DNA of 64,000 bases from Mesorhizobium sp. B2-8-5 (GCF_006440675.2 NZ_CP083951.1:62001-126000), one strand, 5' to 3'. Positions 34,437-44,926 are shown, numbered from the stretch's first letter. The notes: generated by a model not told the origin, from the letters alone. Numbers and translations are program-made.

Positions 34437-35963
34437 ATGACCATCAACAGACGTGACTTGCTTGGGTACGGCGCCGCGGCGATCGGTGCTGCGACGCTCG
34501 GCCTGCCGAGGGCGGCAAAGGCGGCGGACGAGCTCACCATCGCCTACAACGTCAACCTGCCATCATGGGACCCGACGACCGGACCCTCGGCCGTCAACCC
34601 GACCATCCAGGGCCTGTACCAGTCGGTGTTCGATCAGATCATCGGCCAGAAGCCCGATCTTTCCTTCACGCCGGGCCTGCTCACCGAATGGGGCTGGAAC
34701 GACGACCGCACCAAGGTAACGATGACGGTGCGCGACGGCGTGAAATGGCATGACGGATCGCCCTTCACACCGGAAGACGTCGTGTGGTCGCTGCAGCGGG
34801 CTGGCGACGAGAAGACCGGCAATCCGATCCAGTTCGTCTGGAAGAACGTCAACAATTTCAAGATCGACGGCAACAAGATCACCGGCGACGTCGTGCAGTT
34901 CGACCCGGTCTATTTCAAGTGGATGTCTTTCCTGACCGGCTACATCCTGCCCAAGGCCTATTACGAGAAGGTCGGCGCGGAAGGCTTCGAGAAGGCGCCG
35001 ATCGGCACCGGTCCCTATATGGTCGACAAGTTCGAGCGCAATGCGTTCCTGCGGCTCAAGGCCAACCCGCACTATTGGGGCACTAAGCCCGCCTTCGAGA
35101 ATGTGACGATCAAATTCGTCACCGACGCGGCAAGCCGCGTCGCCGAGATCGAATCCGGCTCCTCGCAGGTGACGCTTGAAATCCCCTATGAGGAATATGA
35201 CCGGCTGATCGCCAAGGACGGGCTGGCCGGCTCGATCAAGAACGTCTCCGACATCGGCATGATCTTTTTCAACGACATCGAGGCGATGCTGGACAAGAAT
35301 GTCCGCCAGGCGGCCGTGATGGCTGTCGACAAGGAGCTTCTGGTCAAGCGGCTGCTGCGCGGCTACGGCCAGCCGATCGCGACGCTGGAGACGCCGGAAT
35401 ACACCGCCTTCGATCCATCGATCAAAGTCGAGCACAATCCGGAGAAGGCCAAGGAGCTGCTCGCCGCCTCCGGCTATTCGCCCAAGAAGCCGGTCAAGTT
35501 CACTATTCAGACGACCAAGGGCTTCAAGCCCAAGGATTACGAGATGATCCAGGCGATCGTCGGCATGTGGCGCAAGGTCGGCATCGAGGCCAATATCGAG
35601 GTCTACGAGATCGCCAAGCATTACGAGCTGCGCGCCGCCGACAAGCTGGCGCCGGCCGCCTTCTACAACTGGGGCAACTCGATCGGCGATCCGACCACCT
35701 CGACCGGCTTTGCCATGTATGGCCCGAGCCCGCATTCGGTTTGGGACAGCCAGGACCTGATCGACATGATCAACCCGCTGTGGGGCGAGAAGGACGAGAC
35801 CAAGCGCATCGCCGGCTGGAAGGCCGTCGACAAATACATCGCCGAGCAGGCCTACGTGCTGCCCCTGATCCAATATGCGCAACCGATCGTGCACTCGAAG
35901 AAGGTCAATGTCGTGCAGCATGTGTCCGGCGCGCTGCTACCGGCGCTGATGACCCCGGCCTGA
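34437..35963 (+). CDS. Peptide/nickel-type ABC solute-binding protein (Tat signal)
   Basis: This 508-residue family 5 solute-binding protein has the twin-arginine signal INRRDLLGYGAAAIGAATLG, cleaved near AAKAADE. The family pattern includes VRDGVKWHDGSPFTPEDVVW near residues 98-117, GTGPYMV and a C-terminal half with ASGYSPKKPVKF. It starts behind CAAGGGG. It is followed by two permeases and two ATPases, making a complete importer. The ligand is not known. Its position between two FAD oxidoreductases and aromatic CoA genes suggests a small aromatic or amide compound in place of a peptide. Confidence 0.9.
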   Translation: MTINRRDLLGYGAAAIGAATLGLPRAAKAADELTIAYNVNLPSWDPTTGPSAVNPTIQGLYQSVFDQIIGQKPDLSFTPGLLTEWGWNDDRTKVTMTVRDGVKWHDGSPFTPEDVVWSLQRAGDEKTGNPIQFVWKNVNNFKIDGNKITGDVVQFDPVYFKWMSFLTGYILPKAYYEKVGAEGFEKAPIGTGPYMVDKFERNAFLRLKANPHYWGTKPAFENVTIKFVTDAASRVAEIESGSSQVTLEIPYEEYDRLIAKDGLAGSIKNVSDIGMIFFNDIEAMLDKNVRQAAVMAVDKELLVKRLLRGYGQPIATLETPEYTAFDPSIKVEHNPEKAKELLAASGYSPKKPVKFTIQTTKGFKPKDYEMIQAIVGMWRKVGIEANIEVYEIAKHYELRAADKLAPAAFYNWGNSIGDPTTSTGFAMYGPSPHSVWDSQDLIDMINPLWGEKDETKRIAGWKAVDKYIAEQAYVLPLIQYAQPIVHSKKVNVVQHVSGALLPALMTPA

Positions 35964-36000
35964 TTGTCGGCCTTGCTCCTGCCGGTCTTCGCCCGGCAGG

Positions 36001-36120
36001 CCCCCTCATCCGGCCCTTCGGGCCACCTTCTCCCCGGAGGGGAGAAGAGGCTGGCTCAGCCGTCGGCGACCTCTTCTCCCCTCGGGGAGAAGGTGGCCGT
36101 GAAGCGGTCGGATGAGGGGG
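36001..36120. repeat. Palindromic intergenic element, family C
   Basis: A 120-bp inverted repeat has outer arms CCCCCTCATCCGGCC and GGTCGGATGAGGGGG, and inner arms GGCCACCTTCTCCCC and GGGGAGAAGGTGGCC. Short hairpins lie in each half. This is the CCTCATCCG...GAGAAGG type I know as common in rhizobial genomes. It sits between the binding-protein gene and the first permease gene. It may terminate part of the transcription and so lower permease expression. Confidence 0.85.
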
Positions 36121-36145
36121 AGTTCGTTAGAGTGATTACGCCCGC

Positions 36146-37153
36146 ATGCTGCTGCAAAGATTCCTCGTTCGTCTGCTGACGATGCTGGTGACGCTGTTCG
36201 GCGTCGCCATCGTCGTCTTCGTCGTCATCCGCGTGGCGCCCGGCGACCCGATCGCCATGATGCTGCCGCCCGGCGCCAGCAATGACGACATTGCGCGGCT
36301 TCGCGCGCTCTATGGGCTGGATAAGTCGATCGTGCAGCAGTTCTTCATCTGGCTCGGCGGCGTGCTGCACGGCGATTTCGGCACCTCGATCTCGCTGCGC
36401 CAGGATGTGCTGGGGCTGGTGTTCAACCGGCTGCCGGCGACGCTGGAGCTTGCGACCGTGGCGCTGCTGATGGCGATCGCGATCGGCGCCACCGCCGCGA
36501 TCCTCGGCGCGCGCTCGCGCGGCACGGCGATAGAGGCCGGCATCGACATCGCCAGCGGCGCGACGCTCTCCATCCCCGATTTCCTGTGGGGCCTGGTGCT
36601 GATCCTGCTGTTCGGCGTGCTGGTGCCGGTGTTCGACATTTCGGGCCGGGTGTCGCCGCAGCTCGATTTGCCTTTCGCCACCCAGTTCTATCTGGCCGAG
36701 AGCATCCTCAGGCTCCGCTTCGACCTCACCTGGGATCTGCTGAAACACATGCTGATGCCGGCAGTCGCGCTGGCGCTGCCGCTGGCGGCGATCATCGCGC
36801 AGCTCTTGAAACAGTCGCTGAAGGAAGTGCTCGACCTCGACTATGTGGTGCTGGCGCGCGTGAAGGGGTTTTCCGAGACGCAGGTGATCCTGCGCGAGGC
36901 GCTGAAGAACGCGGCATTGCCGACGCTGACGCTGGTCGGCGTGCAGTTCACCTTCCTCATCGGCGGCACCGTCATCGTCGAGCGGCTGTTCTCCTATGAG
37001 GGGCTCGGCAACATGGCGATCGACGCCGTCATCAACCGCGACCTGCCGCTGATCCAGGGCATCGTGCTGGTGTTCGCGCTGCTTTTCGTGCTGATCAACC
37101 TCGCCGTCGACATGACGTATGCGCTGCTCAATCCGAGGCTGCGCCATGGATGA
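36146..37153 (+). CDS. Peptide-type ABC permease (DppB-like)
   Basis: This 335-residue inner-membrane permease starts MLLQRFLVRLLTMLVTLFGV, the first helix of DppB/OppB proteins, followed by VIRVAPGDPIAMM. The EAA coupling loop is LDLDYVVLARVKGFSETQV at about residues 229-247. The end has INLAVDMTYALLNPRLRHG, a DppB-type ending. It overlaps the next gene by 8 bp. It belongs to the importer that begins at 34437. Confidence 0.93.
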   Translation: MLLQRFLVRLLTMLVTLFGVAIVVFVVIRVAPGDPIAMMLPPGASNDDIARLRALYGLDKSIVQQFFIWLGGVLHGDFGTSISLRQDVLGLVFNRLPATLELATVALLMAIAIGATAAILGARSRGTAIEAGIDIASGATLSIPDFLWGLVLILLFGVLVPVFDISGRVSPQLDLPFATQFYLAESILRLRFDLTWDLLKHMLMPAVALALPLAAIIAQLLKQSLKEVLDLDYVVLARVKGFSETQVILREALKNAALPTLTLVGVQFTFLIGGTVIVERLFSYEGLGNMAIDAVINRDLPLIQGIVLVFALLFVLINLAVDMTYALLNPRLRHG

Positions 37154-37994
37154 GGCGAGTGTCGCCCGACGCGGCTTGAGCCCGCGGCTGTGGCTGGCCG
37201 GCGGCTGGCTTGTGCTGGCGCTGCTGGCGGCGATCTTCGCGCCGCTGATCGCGCCGCAGGATCCCCTGGCGCAGGACCTGATGCTGGAGCGCCTGCCGCC
37301 CTTCTGGCTCGACGGCGCCGAGCCCGGCTATTGGCTGGGCACCGACAGCCTCGGCCGGGACCTGCTGTCGCGCCTGATTTTCGGCGGCCGCATCGCCTTC
37401 ATCGTTGCCTTCGCCGCCGCGACGTCCGCCTGTCTCCTCGGTTCGGCGCTGGGGCTGATCGCGGGCTATTTCGGCGGCTGGGCCGACCGCATCATCTCGC
37501 GCATCGTCGACGTGTGGATGGCGTTCCCGCCGGTGCTGTTCGCGATCCTTCTGGTCGCGGTGCTGGGCACGGGGCTCAGTTCCGTCATCCTCGCCATCGC
37601 GATCATCGACTGGACACGCTTCTGCCGGGTCATCCGCGCCGAGGCGATGAGCCAGGCGCGCATGGACTATGTCGAGAGCGCGCGCATCGCCGGTTATGGC
37701 CGCATGGGCATCATGCTGCGCGAAGTGCTGCCCAATGTGCTGCCGTCGGTGGTGGCGCTGTTGTCGCTCGAAATGGGCATCGCGGTGATCGTCGAAGCGA
37801 TCCTGTCCTTCGTCAATCTGTCGATCTCGACCGACGATCCGACCTGGGGCGGCATCATCGCCGAGGGCCGGCTGTCGATCCATCAGGCCTGGTGGGTGCT
37901 GGTGTTCCCGCTGATCACGCTGATCCTGACAGTGCTTTCCTTCAGCCAGTTTGGCGAGGCGCTGAAGGCGCGCTTCGATCCGGTGCTGCGATGA
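37146..37994 (+). CDS. Peptide-type ABC permease (DppC-like)
   Basis: This 282-residue permease has the DppC pattern: a first helix, then LGTDSLGRDLLSRLIFGGRI near residues 63-82. The EAA loop is AMSQARMDYVESARIAGYGR. The C-terminus is WVLVFPLITLILTVLSFSQF followed by FDPVLR. The ATG at 37146 lies inside the end of the upstream permease gene. Its own stop overlaps the ATPase start (ATGA), so the genes are tightly coupled. Confidence 0.93.
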   Translation: MDEASVARRGLSPRLWLAGGWLVLALLAAIFAPLIAPQDPLAQDLMLERLPPFWLDGAEPGYWLGTDSLGRDLLSRLIFGGRIAFIVAFAAATSACLLGSALGLIAGYFGGWADRIISRIVDVWMAFPPVLFAILLVAVLGTGLSSVILAIAIIDWTRFCRVIRAEAMSQARMDYVESARIAGYGRMGIMLREVLPNVLPSVVALLSLEMGIAVIVEAILSFVNLSISTDDPTWGGIIAEGRLSIHQAWWVLVFPLITLILTVLSFSQFGEALKARFDPVLR

Positions 37995-38869
37995 GCGCGT
38001 GCCTCGACATCCGCCGCTTGAGCGCCGTGCTTCCCAACGGCCAGCGTGTGCTGCGCTCGGTGTCGCTTGCTGTCCAGCCGGGCGAAGTGCGCGCGCTGGT
38101 CGGCGAGAGCGGCGCCGGCAAGACGATGATCGGCAAGGCCGTGCTCGGCGTCCTGCCGAAAAGCGTGCGCGTCGTCGAGGGCGATATGCTGATCGAGGGC
38201 GAGGATCTCGGCCGGCTCGATCCCAAGGCGCGGCGGAACCTGATCGGCGCGCGCACGGCGCTGATCCCGCAGGATCCGCTGACCGCGCTCAACCCCTCGC
38301 GGCGCATCGGCCCGCAGATGACCGACCGGCTGGTGCGCATCCTCGGCTGGAGCGCAGAGAGGGCCGACCAGCGCATCCGTCAGTTGCTCGACGAGGTGCA
38401 GATCCGCGATCCCGAGCGCGTGCTGAAAAGCTATCCGCACGAACTGTCCGGCGGCATGCGCCAGCGCGTGCTGATCGCGGCGGCCTTCGCGGCGGAGCCG
38501 AGGCTGATCGTTGCCGACGAGCCGACGACTGCGCTCGACGTCACCGTGCAGAAGCAGATCCTGCGGCTGATCGCGCAACTGCAGCGCGATCACGGCACGG
38601 CGATCCTGTTCGTCACCCATGACCTCGGCGTCGTCGCCAAGATCAGCCAGAAAGTCTCGGTGCTCTATGCTGGCAAGGTGGTCGAGGAGGCCGATACCGC
38701 GCAGCTCCTGGCAGCCCCGCAGCATCCGTACACGCGCGCGCTGATCGCGGCGACGCCGCGCTACACCGATCCGTATGCCTCGCTGAAGCCGGTGGACGAG
38801 AGCGTGCTTGCCGGGCTGGCGGCCGAGATCGCCGCCGCCGACAAAGGCTGGAGGCCCGGCCATGGCTGA
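37991..38869 (+). CDS. Peptide-type ABC ATPase (DppD-like)
   Basis: This 292-residue ATPase has Walker A GESGAGKT near residue 36, Q-loop [12 protein letters not shown], signature LSGGMRQRV (Met replaces the usual Gln), Walker [14 protein letters not shown] and switch His in [10 protein letters not shown]. The C-terminal part ends with the family's [13 protein letters not shown] segment. It powers the importer with the next gene product. It overlaps that gene by 8 bp. Confidence 0.93.
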   Translation: MSACLDIRRLSAVLPNGQRVLRSVSLAVQPGEVRALVGESGAGKTMIGKAVLGVLPKSVRVVEGDMLIEGEDLGRLDPKARRNLIGARTALIPQDPLTALNPSRRIGPQMTDRLVRILGWSAERADQRIRQLLDEVQIRDPERVLKSYPHELSGGMRQRVLIAAAFAAEPRLIVADEPTTALDVTVQKQILRLIAQLQRDHGTAILFVTHDLGVVAKISQKVSVLYAGKVVEEADTAQLLAAPQHPYTRALIAATPRYTDPYASLKPVDESVLAGLAAEIAAADKGWRPGHG

Positions 38870-39692
38870 GCCGCTGTTTTCCGTGCGCGGGCTGAAGGTG
38901 GCGCTGCCGGACATGACGCGCAAGCCGCTGATCGGCCGCGCGCCGCTGGCCGAAATCCTGAAAGGGCTGGACTTCGACCTGCCCAAGGGATCGGTCACCG
39001 GCATCGTCGGCGAGTCCGGCTCCGGCAAGTCGACGCTCGGACGCGCTCTGGTGCGACTGCTCGAGCCGAGCGCCGGCAGGATCAGCTTCGAGGGGCACGA
39101 CATCAGCCGTCTTTCGGAAGCCGAGCTGAGGCCACTTCGCCGCGACCTGCAGATGATCTTCCAGGACCCGATGTCGTCGCTCAACCCGCGCCACACGATC
39201 TTCAGCATTATCGCGGCGCCCCTGAGGCAGAACGGGCTTGGCGACCGGCTGAAGGAGCGCGTGGCGGAAGCCCTGCAGCGCGTCGGCCTGCCGCAGAGTT
39301 TTACCAGCCGCTACCGCCACGAGCTTTCGGGCGGCCAGCGGCAGCGTGTCGGCATCGCGCGGGCACTGGCGCTGTCGCCGAAATTCGTGCTGGCCGACGA
39401 GATCGTCTCCGGCCTCGACGTCTCGACGCAGGCGCAGATCCTGACGCTGCTGGAAAGACTGGCGGCCGAGATGGGACTGACGGTCGCCTTCATCAGCCAC
39501 GACCTTTCGGTGATCCGGCGGCTCTGCCAGCAGGTCATCGTCATGCGCGAAGGCGTGATCGTCGAGGCGAGCGCTACAGATGCGCTGTTCGCCAGCCCGA
39601 AGGAAACCTACACGCGCGACCTGCTTGCCGCCATTCCGCTGCCGGAGATCGATCCGGACTGGCTGCGGCCGCCCGCCAAGGCTCCCGCATGA
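38862..39692 (+). CDS. Peptide-type ABC ATPase (DppF-like)
   Basis: This 276-residue second ATPase has Walker A GESGSGKST, Q-loop MIFQDPMSSLNPRHTI, signature LSGGQRQRV, Walker B FVLADEIVSGLDV and switch His in ISHDLSVIRR. The usual Walker B end DEPxSALD reads DEIVSGLD, so the Pro is replaced by Ile while the catalytic Glu is kept. The start lies in the end of the preceding ATPase gene. It completes the five-gene importer. Confidence 0.93.
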   Translation: MAEPLFSVRGLKVALPDMTRKPLIGRAPLAEILKGLDFDLPKGSVTGIVGESGSGKSTLGRALVRLLEPSAGRISFEGHDISRLSEAELRPLRRDLQMIFQDPMSSLNPRHTIFSIIAAPLRQNGLGDRLKERVAEALQRVGLPQSFTSRYRHELSGGQRQRVGIARALALSPKFVLADEIVSGLDVSTQAQILTLLERLAAEMGLTVAFISHDLSVIRRLCQQVIVMREGVIVEASATDALFASPKETYTRDLLAAIPLPEIDPDWLRPPAKAPA

Positions 39693-39763
39693 AACCCATC
39701 CGCACGCCGACCAGCGGGCCTCGGACGTGCGTTTTTCAAGCCAGCCCGCGAACGGAGGGTGAC

Positions 39764-40363
39764 ATGAAATACGCAATCCAGACCACGATCCTTGCAACCG
39801 CCTTGTTCGGCTCCATGGCAGCGGCCTCGGCGGATTCCATACCCGGCATGCGCGGGCACGACCACACCGGCCTTACCGTGCCCGACATGAAGCAGGCCGT
39901 CGACTTCTTCACCAATGTCGTCGGCTGCAAGAAGGCGATGTCCTTCGGCCCGTTCGCCGACGACAAGGGCACGTTCATGCAAGACGTGCTCGGCGTCGAT
40001 CCGAAGGCGGTGATCGAGGAGATCACCATGGTGCGCTGCGGCTATGGCTCGAACATCGAGCTGTTCAAGTACACCGCGCCCGACCAGAAGGATCTGACGC
40101 CGAAGAACAGCGACATCGGCGGCTTCCACATCGCCTTCTATGTCGACGACGTCGCCGCCGCGAAGGCCTATCTGGAGGCCAAGGGAGTGAAGACCAGGAT
40201 GGGACCGCTGCCGGTGAAGGAAGGGCCGGCCGCCGGCCAGACCATCCTCTATTTCCAGGCGCCGTGGGGGCTGCAGTTGGAGGCGATCAGCTACCCGGAT
40301 GGGATGGCCTATGAAAAGGGCGCCGAGACAGTGTTGTGGAGCCCGAAGGATCCGACCAAGTGA
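39764..40363 (+). CDS. Exported VOC/glyoxalase-fold protein
   Basis: This 199-residue VOC-fold protein has a Sec signal peptide (MKYAIQTTILATALFGSMAA, cut near ASADS), which is unusual in this mostly cytoplasmic superfamily. The mature part has GHDHTGLTVPDMKQAVDFFT and a second module FHIAFYVDDVAAAKAYLEAKG. The putative metal ligands are His in DHTGL and the second-module His, with Glu in QLEAISYPDG. GGAGGG precedes the ATG at 39764. It follows the ABC importer and likely shares its operon. A periplasmic dioxygenase or binding role are both possible. Confidence 0.82.
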   Translation: MKYAIQTTILATALFGSMAAASADSIPGMRGHDHTGLTVPDMKQAVDFFTNVVGCKKAMSFGPFADDKGTFMQDVLGVDPKAVIEEITMVRCGYGSNIELFKYTAPDQKDLTPKNSDIGGFHIAFYVDDVAAAKAYLEAKGVKTRMGPLPVKEGPAAGQTILYFQAPWGLQLEAISYPDGMAYEKGAETVLWSPKDPTK

Positions 40364-40402
40364 AGAACCAAACGCGCCGGCGGCGATCATTCAATTATGA
40401 AA

Positions 40403-40416
40403 CTTTAAGCTTGAAA
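40403..40416. promoter_or_regulatory. Predicted operator, site 2 (CTTTAAGCTTGAAA)
   Basis: This 14-mer fits the shared consensus YTTYAAGCNTRAAR, with a perfect AAGCTT centre. It lies 137 bp upstream of the bifunctional monooxygenase/reductase gene. Its right half overlaps a possible -35 TTGAAA, with AATACT 17 bp later as -10. Binding would then repress transcription. Confidence 0.6.
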
Positions 40417-40481
40417 TAACTGCCGCGCGGCGCAATACTGAAAATTGGGATCGCTGGCATTGCCGGCGTTCCCGATGCCTT

Positions 40482-40535
40482 AGAGCGTTTCACGCAATTC
40501 CGGACGGAAACCGCTACTTTTCCCGGAATTGCTCT
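40482..40535. repeat. Short palindromic repeat, family D, copy 1
   Basis: AGAGCGTTTCACGCAATTCC and CGGACGGAAACCG lead to TTTTCCCGGAATTGCTCT, an imperfect palindrome. A second copy lies at 51105-51159. Both copies end directly upstream of a gene start region. I recognise it as a frequent rhizobial intergenic repeat. Confidence 0.8.
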
Positions 40536-40552
40536 GGAGGAGATCGCAAGAC

Positions 40553-42847
40553 ATGAAGGTTGCGGTTCTCGGCGGCGGACCAGCCGGCCTCTACTTTGCC
40601 ATCTCGCTCAAGCTGCGCGACGCCGCGCACGAGGTGACGCTCTATGAGCGCAACCGCGCCGACGACACGTTCGGATGGGGCGTGGTGCTGTCGGCGGAGA
40701 CGCTGGAGAACCTGACCAGGAACGACCCGGTCAGCGCCGTCTGGATCAAGAAGCATTTCGCCTATTGGGACGACATCGCCGTCATCCATGACGGTGTGCG
40801 CACGGTGTCCTCGGGCCATGGCTTCTGCGGCATCGGGCGCAAGCGGCTCTTGGTCCTGCTGCAGCGGCGCGCCCGCGAGCTCGGCATCAAGATGATGTTC
40901 GAGACCGATATTTCCGACCCGAAACCCTTCATGGAAACGCATGATCTGGTGGTCGCCGCCGACGGGCTGAACTCGAAATCGCGCGCGGCCTTCGCCGATG
41001 TCTTCAAGCCAGACATCGACACCCGCAAATGCAAGTTCGTGTGGCTGGGCACGACGCAGAAATTCGACGACGCCTTCACCTTCATCTTCGAGAAGACGGA
41101 GCATGGCTGGGTGTGGGCGCATGCCTACCAGTTCGACAGCGAGACCGCGACCTTCATCGTCGAATGCAGCGAACAGACCTGGGCCGCGTTCGGTTTCGGC
41201 CAGATGACGCAGCAGGAATCGATCGCGATCTGCGAGCGCATCTTTGCAAAGCATCTCGGCGGCCATCCGCTGATGACCAATGCCAACCACATCAGAGGTT
41301 CGGCCTGGATCAATTTCCCGCGCGTGCTGTGCGAGCGCTGGTCTTACAAGAACCTGGCGCTTATGGGCGATGCGGCGGCCTCGGCGCATTTCTCCATCGG
41401 CTCCGGCACCAAGCTCGCGCTGGAGAGCGCGGTGGCGCTCGCCGATTATGTCGAGTCCGAGCCCGATCTCGACGCGGCCTTCCACAAATATGAGGATGCG
41501 CGGCGCACCGAGGTGCTGAAGCTGCAATCGGCGGCGCGCAACTCGCTGGAATGGTTCGAGGAAGTCGAACGATATCTCGGCCTCGATCCAGTTCAATTCA
41601 ACTATTCGCTGCTCACCCGCTCGCAGCGCATCAGCCACGAGAACCTTCGTCTGCGCGATGCCGAATGGCTGGCGGGCGCCGAGGAATGGTTCCAGCGCAA
41701 GGCCGGCGCCGGCGGCAACAGCTTACGCCGCGCGCCGATGTTCGCGCCGTTCAAGCTGCGCGACATGACTTTAGCCAACCGCATCGTCGTTTCGCCGATG
41801 GCGCAGTACAAGGCGATCGACGGCTGCCCGACCGACTGGCATTTTACGCACTATGCCGAGCGCGCCAAAGGTGGCGCCGGCCTGCTTTACATCGAGATGA
41901 CCTGCGTCAGCCCGGAAGGACGCATCACGCCCGGATGCCCGGGCTTCTACAAACCGGAGCATGAGGTCGCCTGGAAGCGGCTGGTCGATTTCGTCCATGC
42001 CGAGACCGAAGCAAAGATCTGCGCCCAGATCGGCCATTCCGGCGCCAAGGGCTCGACCCGGGTGGGCTGGGAAGGAACCGACGTGCCGCTGCCCTCCGGC
42101 AATTGGCCGGTGATGGGGCCTTCGGCCGTCGCGTGGTCGCCGAAGAACCAGGTGCCGAAGGCGATGGACCGCGCCGACATGGATCTGGTCCGCGACCAGT
42201 TCGTCGCCTCGGCCCAGATGGCCGAACGCTGCGGCTTCGACATGCTGGAGATCCATGCCGCGCACGGCTACCTGCTGTCGGCCTTCATCACGCCGCTGAC
42301 CAACCGCCGCACCGACGACTATGGCGGCTCGCTGGAAAGCCGCATGCGCTATCCGCTGGAGATCTTCCATGCGGTGCGCGCGGTGTGGCCGGCCGAAAAG
42401 CCGATTTCGATGCGCATTTCGGCCAATGACTGGGTCGGCATCGAAGGCGTCACGCCTTCGGACGCGGTCGAGATCGCGAAGATGCTGCACGAGGCCGGCG
42501 TCGATCTTTGCGACGTATCGGCCGGGCAGACATCGATCGCCGCCAGGCCGGTCTATGGCCGCATGTTCCAGACGCCGTTTTCCGACCGCATCCGCAACGA
42601 GGTCGGCATGGCGACGATGGCGGTCGGCAACATCTATGAGCCGGACCATGCCAATTCGATCCTGATGGCCGGGCGCGCCGACCTTGTGGCGCTGGCCAGG
42701 CCGCATCTTGCCGACCCCTACTGGACGCTGCACGCGGCGGTGACGCTAGGCGATCGCGGCGTCAAATGGCCCGATCCCTATCTGCCCGGACGCGACCAGA
42801 TCTACCGGCTGGCCGAGCGCGAAGCGGCAGCAGGGCTCAAAGTATGA
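40553..42847 (+). CDS. Bifunctional 2-aminobenzoyl-CoA/salicylyl-CoA monooxygenase-reductase
   Basis: This 764-residue fusion has two flavin domains. The N-terminal ~390 residues are an FAD aromatic hydroxylase: [18 protein letters not shown], a [11 protein letters not shown] motif and [19 protein letters not shown]. From about residue 395 an Old Yellow Enzyme domain follows, with [32 protein letters not shown] and [21 protein letters not shown]. This is the layout of the Azoarcus evansii 2-aminobenzoyl-CoA monooxygenase/reductase, which hydroxylates and then reduces the ring of anthraniloyl-CoA. Databases also use the salicylyl-CoA 5-hydroxylase name. It leads an operon of CoA-ester genes and starts after GGAGGAG. 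Confidence 0.93.
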   Translation: MKVAVLGGGPAGLYFAISLKLRDAAHEVTLYERNRADDTFGWGVVLSAETLENLTRNDPVSAVWIKKHFAYWDDIAVIHDGVRTVSSGHGFCGIGRKRLLVLLQRRARELGIKMMFETDISDPKPFMETHDLVVAADGLNSKSRAAFADVFKPDIDTRKCKFVWLGTTQKFDDAFTFIFEKTEHGWVWAHAYQFDSETATFIVECSEQTWAAFGFGQMTQQESIAICERIFAKHLGGHPLMTNANHIRGSAWINFPRVLCERWSYKNLALMGDAAASAHFSIGSGTKLALESAVALADYVESEPDLDAAFHKYEDARRTEVLKLQSAARNSLEWFEEVERYLGLDPVQFNYSLLTRSQRISHENLRLRDAEWLAGAEEWFQRKAGAGGNSLRRAPMFAPFKLRDMTLANRIVVSPMAQYKAIDGCPTDWHFTHYAERAKGGAGLLYIEMTCVSPEGRITPGCPGFYKPEHEVAWKRLVDFVHAETEAKICAQIGHSGAKGSTRVGWEGTDVPLPSGNWPVMGPSAVAWSPKNQVPKAMDRADMDLVRDQFVASAQMAERCGFDMLEIHAAHGYLLSAFITPLTNRRTDDYGGSLESRMRYPLEIFHAVRAVWPAEKPISMRISANDWVGIEGVTPSDAVEIAKMLHEAGVDLCDVSAGQTSIAARPVYGRMFQTPFSDRIRNEVGMATMAVGNIYEPDHANSILMAGRADLVALARPHLADPYWTLHAAVTLGDRGVKWPDPYLPGRDQIYRLAEREAAAGLKV

Positions 42848-43617
42848 GCGCCGCGCGCGAAATCACCGGCAAGCACGCGCTGGTCACCGGCGGCGGTTCC
42901 GGCGTCGGCAAGGCCATCGCGCTGGCACTGGCGGCAGAAGGTCTGGCCGTCACCATCTGCGGACGGCGCGAAGCTGCCCTTGCCGAGGTCGCAAAGGAAA
43001 GCGACCGCATCTTTGCTGCCGCCGCCGATGTCACGAAGGAGGCCGACATGGCAGCCCTCCACGAGAAGGCGGAAGCCGCGCGCGGACCATTCGACATCGT
43101 CGTCGCCAATGCCGGCATGGCGGTTAGTGCGCCGGCGCACAAGACTTCGCTGGGCGACTGGCAGCGCACGCTGGACGTCAACCTCACCGGCGCCTTCCTG
43201 ACCGTGAAGCCGGCGCTCGCGGGAATGCTGGGGCGCAAACAGGGCAGGATTGTTTTCGTCGCCTCGACCGCGGGCCTCAAAGGCTATGCCTATGTCGCGC
43301 CTTACGTCGCCGCCAAGCACGGCGTGGTCGGGTTGATGCGGGCTTTGGCCGCCGAAACAGCCAAATCCGGCGTCACCGTCAACGCCGTCTGCCCGGGCTT
43401 CGTCGAAACCGAGATGCTTGAGGAATCCGTCCAGCGCATCGTCGAGAAGACGGGACGTTCCACCGATGAAGCGCGCGCGAACCTCGCGGCGACGAACCCG
43501 CAAGGGCGTTTCATCCAGCCGGAGGAAGTCGCGACGGCGGTGCTTTGGCTGTGCAGCTGCGCCGCGCGGTCGATCACTGGGCAGGCAATCTCGGTCTCGG
43601 GAGGTGAAACATGGTAG
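42844..43617 (+). CDS. SDR-family oxidoreductase (3-hydroxyacyl-CoA dehydrogenase-like)
   Basis: This 257-residue short-chain dehydrogenase has the cofactor motif [12 protein letters not shown], an NAG loop (ANAGMAV), catalytic Ser in VASTAG and YVAAK. It is translationally coupled to the monooxygenase/reductase (ATGA). In this setting it likely reduces or oxidises a ring ketone/alcohol of the CoA-bound intermediate. The exact reaction is not shown by the sequence. It overlaps the following MarR gene by 7 bp. Confidence 0.9.
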   Translation: MSAAREITGKHALVTGGGSGVGKAIALALAAEGLAVTICGRREAALAEVAKESDRIFAAAADVTKEADMAALHEKAEAARGPFDIVVANAGMAVSAPAHKTSLGDWQRTLDVNLTGAFLTVKPALAGMLGRKQGRIVFVASTAGLKGYAYVAPYVAAKHGVVGLMRALAAETAKSGVTVNAVCPGFVETEMLEESVQRIVEKTGRSTDEARANLAATNPQGRFIQPEEVATAVLWLCSCAARSITGQAISVSGGETW

Positions 43618-44075
43618 CGGGACCGACGTCCGCTGGACCGGGCAAGGACAGGCTGCGGCTGTGGATACGCCTGCTGCGCGCCTCGCGCACCATCGAGGCC
43701 GAACTGCGGGAGCGGCTGAAGAAGGAGTTCGACACGACGCTGCCGCGCTTCGACGTGATGGCGGCGCTCTACCGCGTGCCGGAAGGTATGCTGATGAGCG
43801 ACCTGTCGCGCTTTCTGCTGGTGTCGAACGGCAATGTCACCGGCATTGTCGACCGGCTGGTTTCCGAAGGCCTGGTGACGCGGGCGCGGCGCAATGGCGA
43901 CCGGCGCACCTCCATGGTGCGGCTGACCGAGGAAGGCACGAAATCTTTCGCCGCGATCGCCGCCGCTCATGAGAGCTGGGTCGGCGAGCTGCTCGGTAAT
44001 GTCAGCGAGGACGAGGCACGGCGGCTGGCCGGCATGCTGAAATCGTTTCGCAGCAATTGGGAGGGACGCGAATGA
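43611..44075 (+). CDS. MarR-family transcriptional regulator
   Basis: This 154-residue regulator has the winged-helix unit [20 protein letters not shown], recognition helix [20 protein letters not shown], and wing [19 protein letters not shown]. It sits inside the 2-aminobenzoyl-CoA operon, overlapping genes on both sides. MarR regulators in such operons usually sense aryl-CoA thioesters. It is a good candidate for binding the shared palindrome, together with the MarR at 29502. Confidence 0.92.
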   Translation: MVAGPTSAGPGKDRLRLWIRLLRASRTIEAELRERLKKEFDTTLPRFDVMAALYRVPEGMLMSDLSRFLLVSNGNVTGIVDRLVSEGLVTRARRNGDRRTSMVRLTEEGTKSFAAIAAAHESWVGELLGNVSEDEARRLAGMLKSFRSNWEGRE

Positions 44076-44884
44076 GCGCCATGGCCAAACTCAAGCCGAA
44101 GCATTTCCTCTGGGAGGTCGAAGGTAAGGTCGCGAAGGTTCGGCTCGACCGTCCGGAGCGCAAGAACCCGCTCACCTTCGACAGCTATGCCGAGTTGCGC
44201 GACACGTTTCGCGACCTGGTCTATGCCGACGATGTCGATGCCGTGGTGTTCCTGCCCAATGGCGGCAATTTCTGCTCAGGCGGCGATGTCCACGACATCA
44301 TCGGACCGCTGGTCAAGATGGACATGAAGGAACTGCTCGCCTTCACGCGCATGACCGGCGACTTCGTCAAGGCGATGCTGAACTGCGGCAAGCCGATCAT
44401 TTCCGCGGTCGACGGCGTGGCCGTCGGCGCCGGCGCAATCATCGCCATGGCCTCCGACATCCGCATCGCCACGCCGGAGGCAAAGACCGCCTTCCTGTTC
44501 ACCCGCGTCGGCCTCGCCGGCTGCGACATGGGCGCCTGCGCGATCCTGCCGCGCATCATCGGCCAGGGCCGCGCGGCCGAGTTGCTCTACACCGGCCGCA
44601 CCATGAGCGCCACCGAGGGCGAGCGCTGGGGGTTCTACAACCGTCTGGTCGATGCGGCGGCACTCGAAGCCGACGCGCTCGATTTGGCGGCGCGCATCGT
44701 CGCCGGCCCGACCTTCGCGCATGGCATCACCAAGACGCAGCTCAACCAGGAATGGTCGATGGGCCTCGACCAGGCGATCGAGGCGGAAGCGCAGGCGCAG
44801 GCGATCTGCATGCAGACCGGCGATTTCGAACGCGCCTACAACGCGTTCGTGGCGAAGGAAAAGCCGGTGTTCGAGGGGAATTGA
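44072..44884 (+). CDS. Enoyl-CoA hydratase/isomerase-family protein
   Basis: This 270-residue crotonase-fold protein has the oxyanion-hole segments [17 protein letters not shown] and [19 protein letters not shown]. The acidic residues of classical hydratases are only partly matched ([15 protein letters not shown]). It may instead be a ring-opening hydrolase or a lyase within the superfamily. It starts within the MarR stop (ATGA) and is thus in the same operon. I infer a role in hydrating or opening the reduced ring of the CoA ester. Confidence 0.9.
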   Translation: MSAMAKLKPKHFLWEVEGKVAKVRLDRPERKNPLTFDSYAELRDTFRDLVYADDVDAVVFLPNGGNFCSGGDVHDIIGPLVKMDMKELLAFTRMTGDFVKAMLNCGKPIISAVDGVAVGAGAIIAMASDIRIATPEAKTAFLFTRVGLAGCDMGACAILPRIIGQGRAAELLYTGRTMSATEGERWGFYNRLVDAAALEADALDLAARIVAGPTFAHGITKTQLNQEWSMGLDQAIEAEAQAQAICMQTGDFERAYNAFVAKEKPVFEGN

Positions 44885-44926
44885 GGATGTTGTGTCCGCT
44901 TAACAAGGACATGCTGGCGGGACAGC

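Noticed and set aside
36001..36120. CRISPR-like look of the repeated GGGAGAAGG blocks
   Set aside because: The blocks are inverted copies in one palindrome with no regular spacers and no cas genes nearby.
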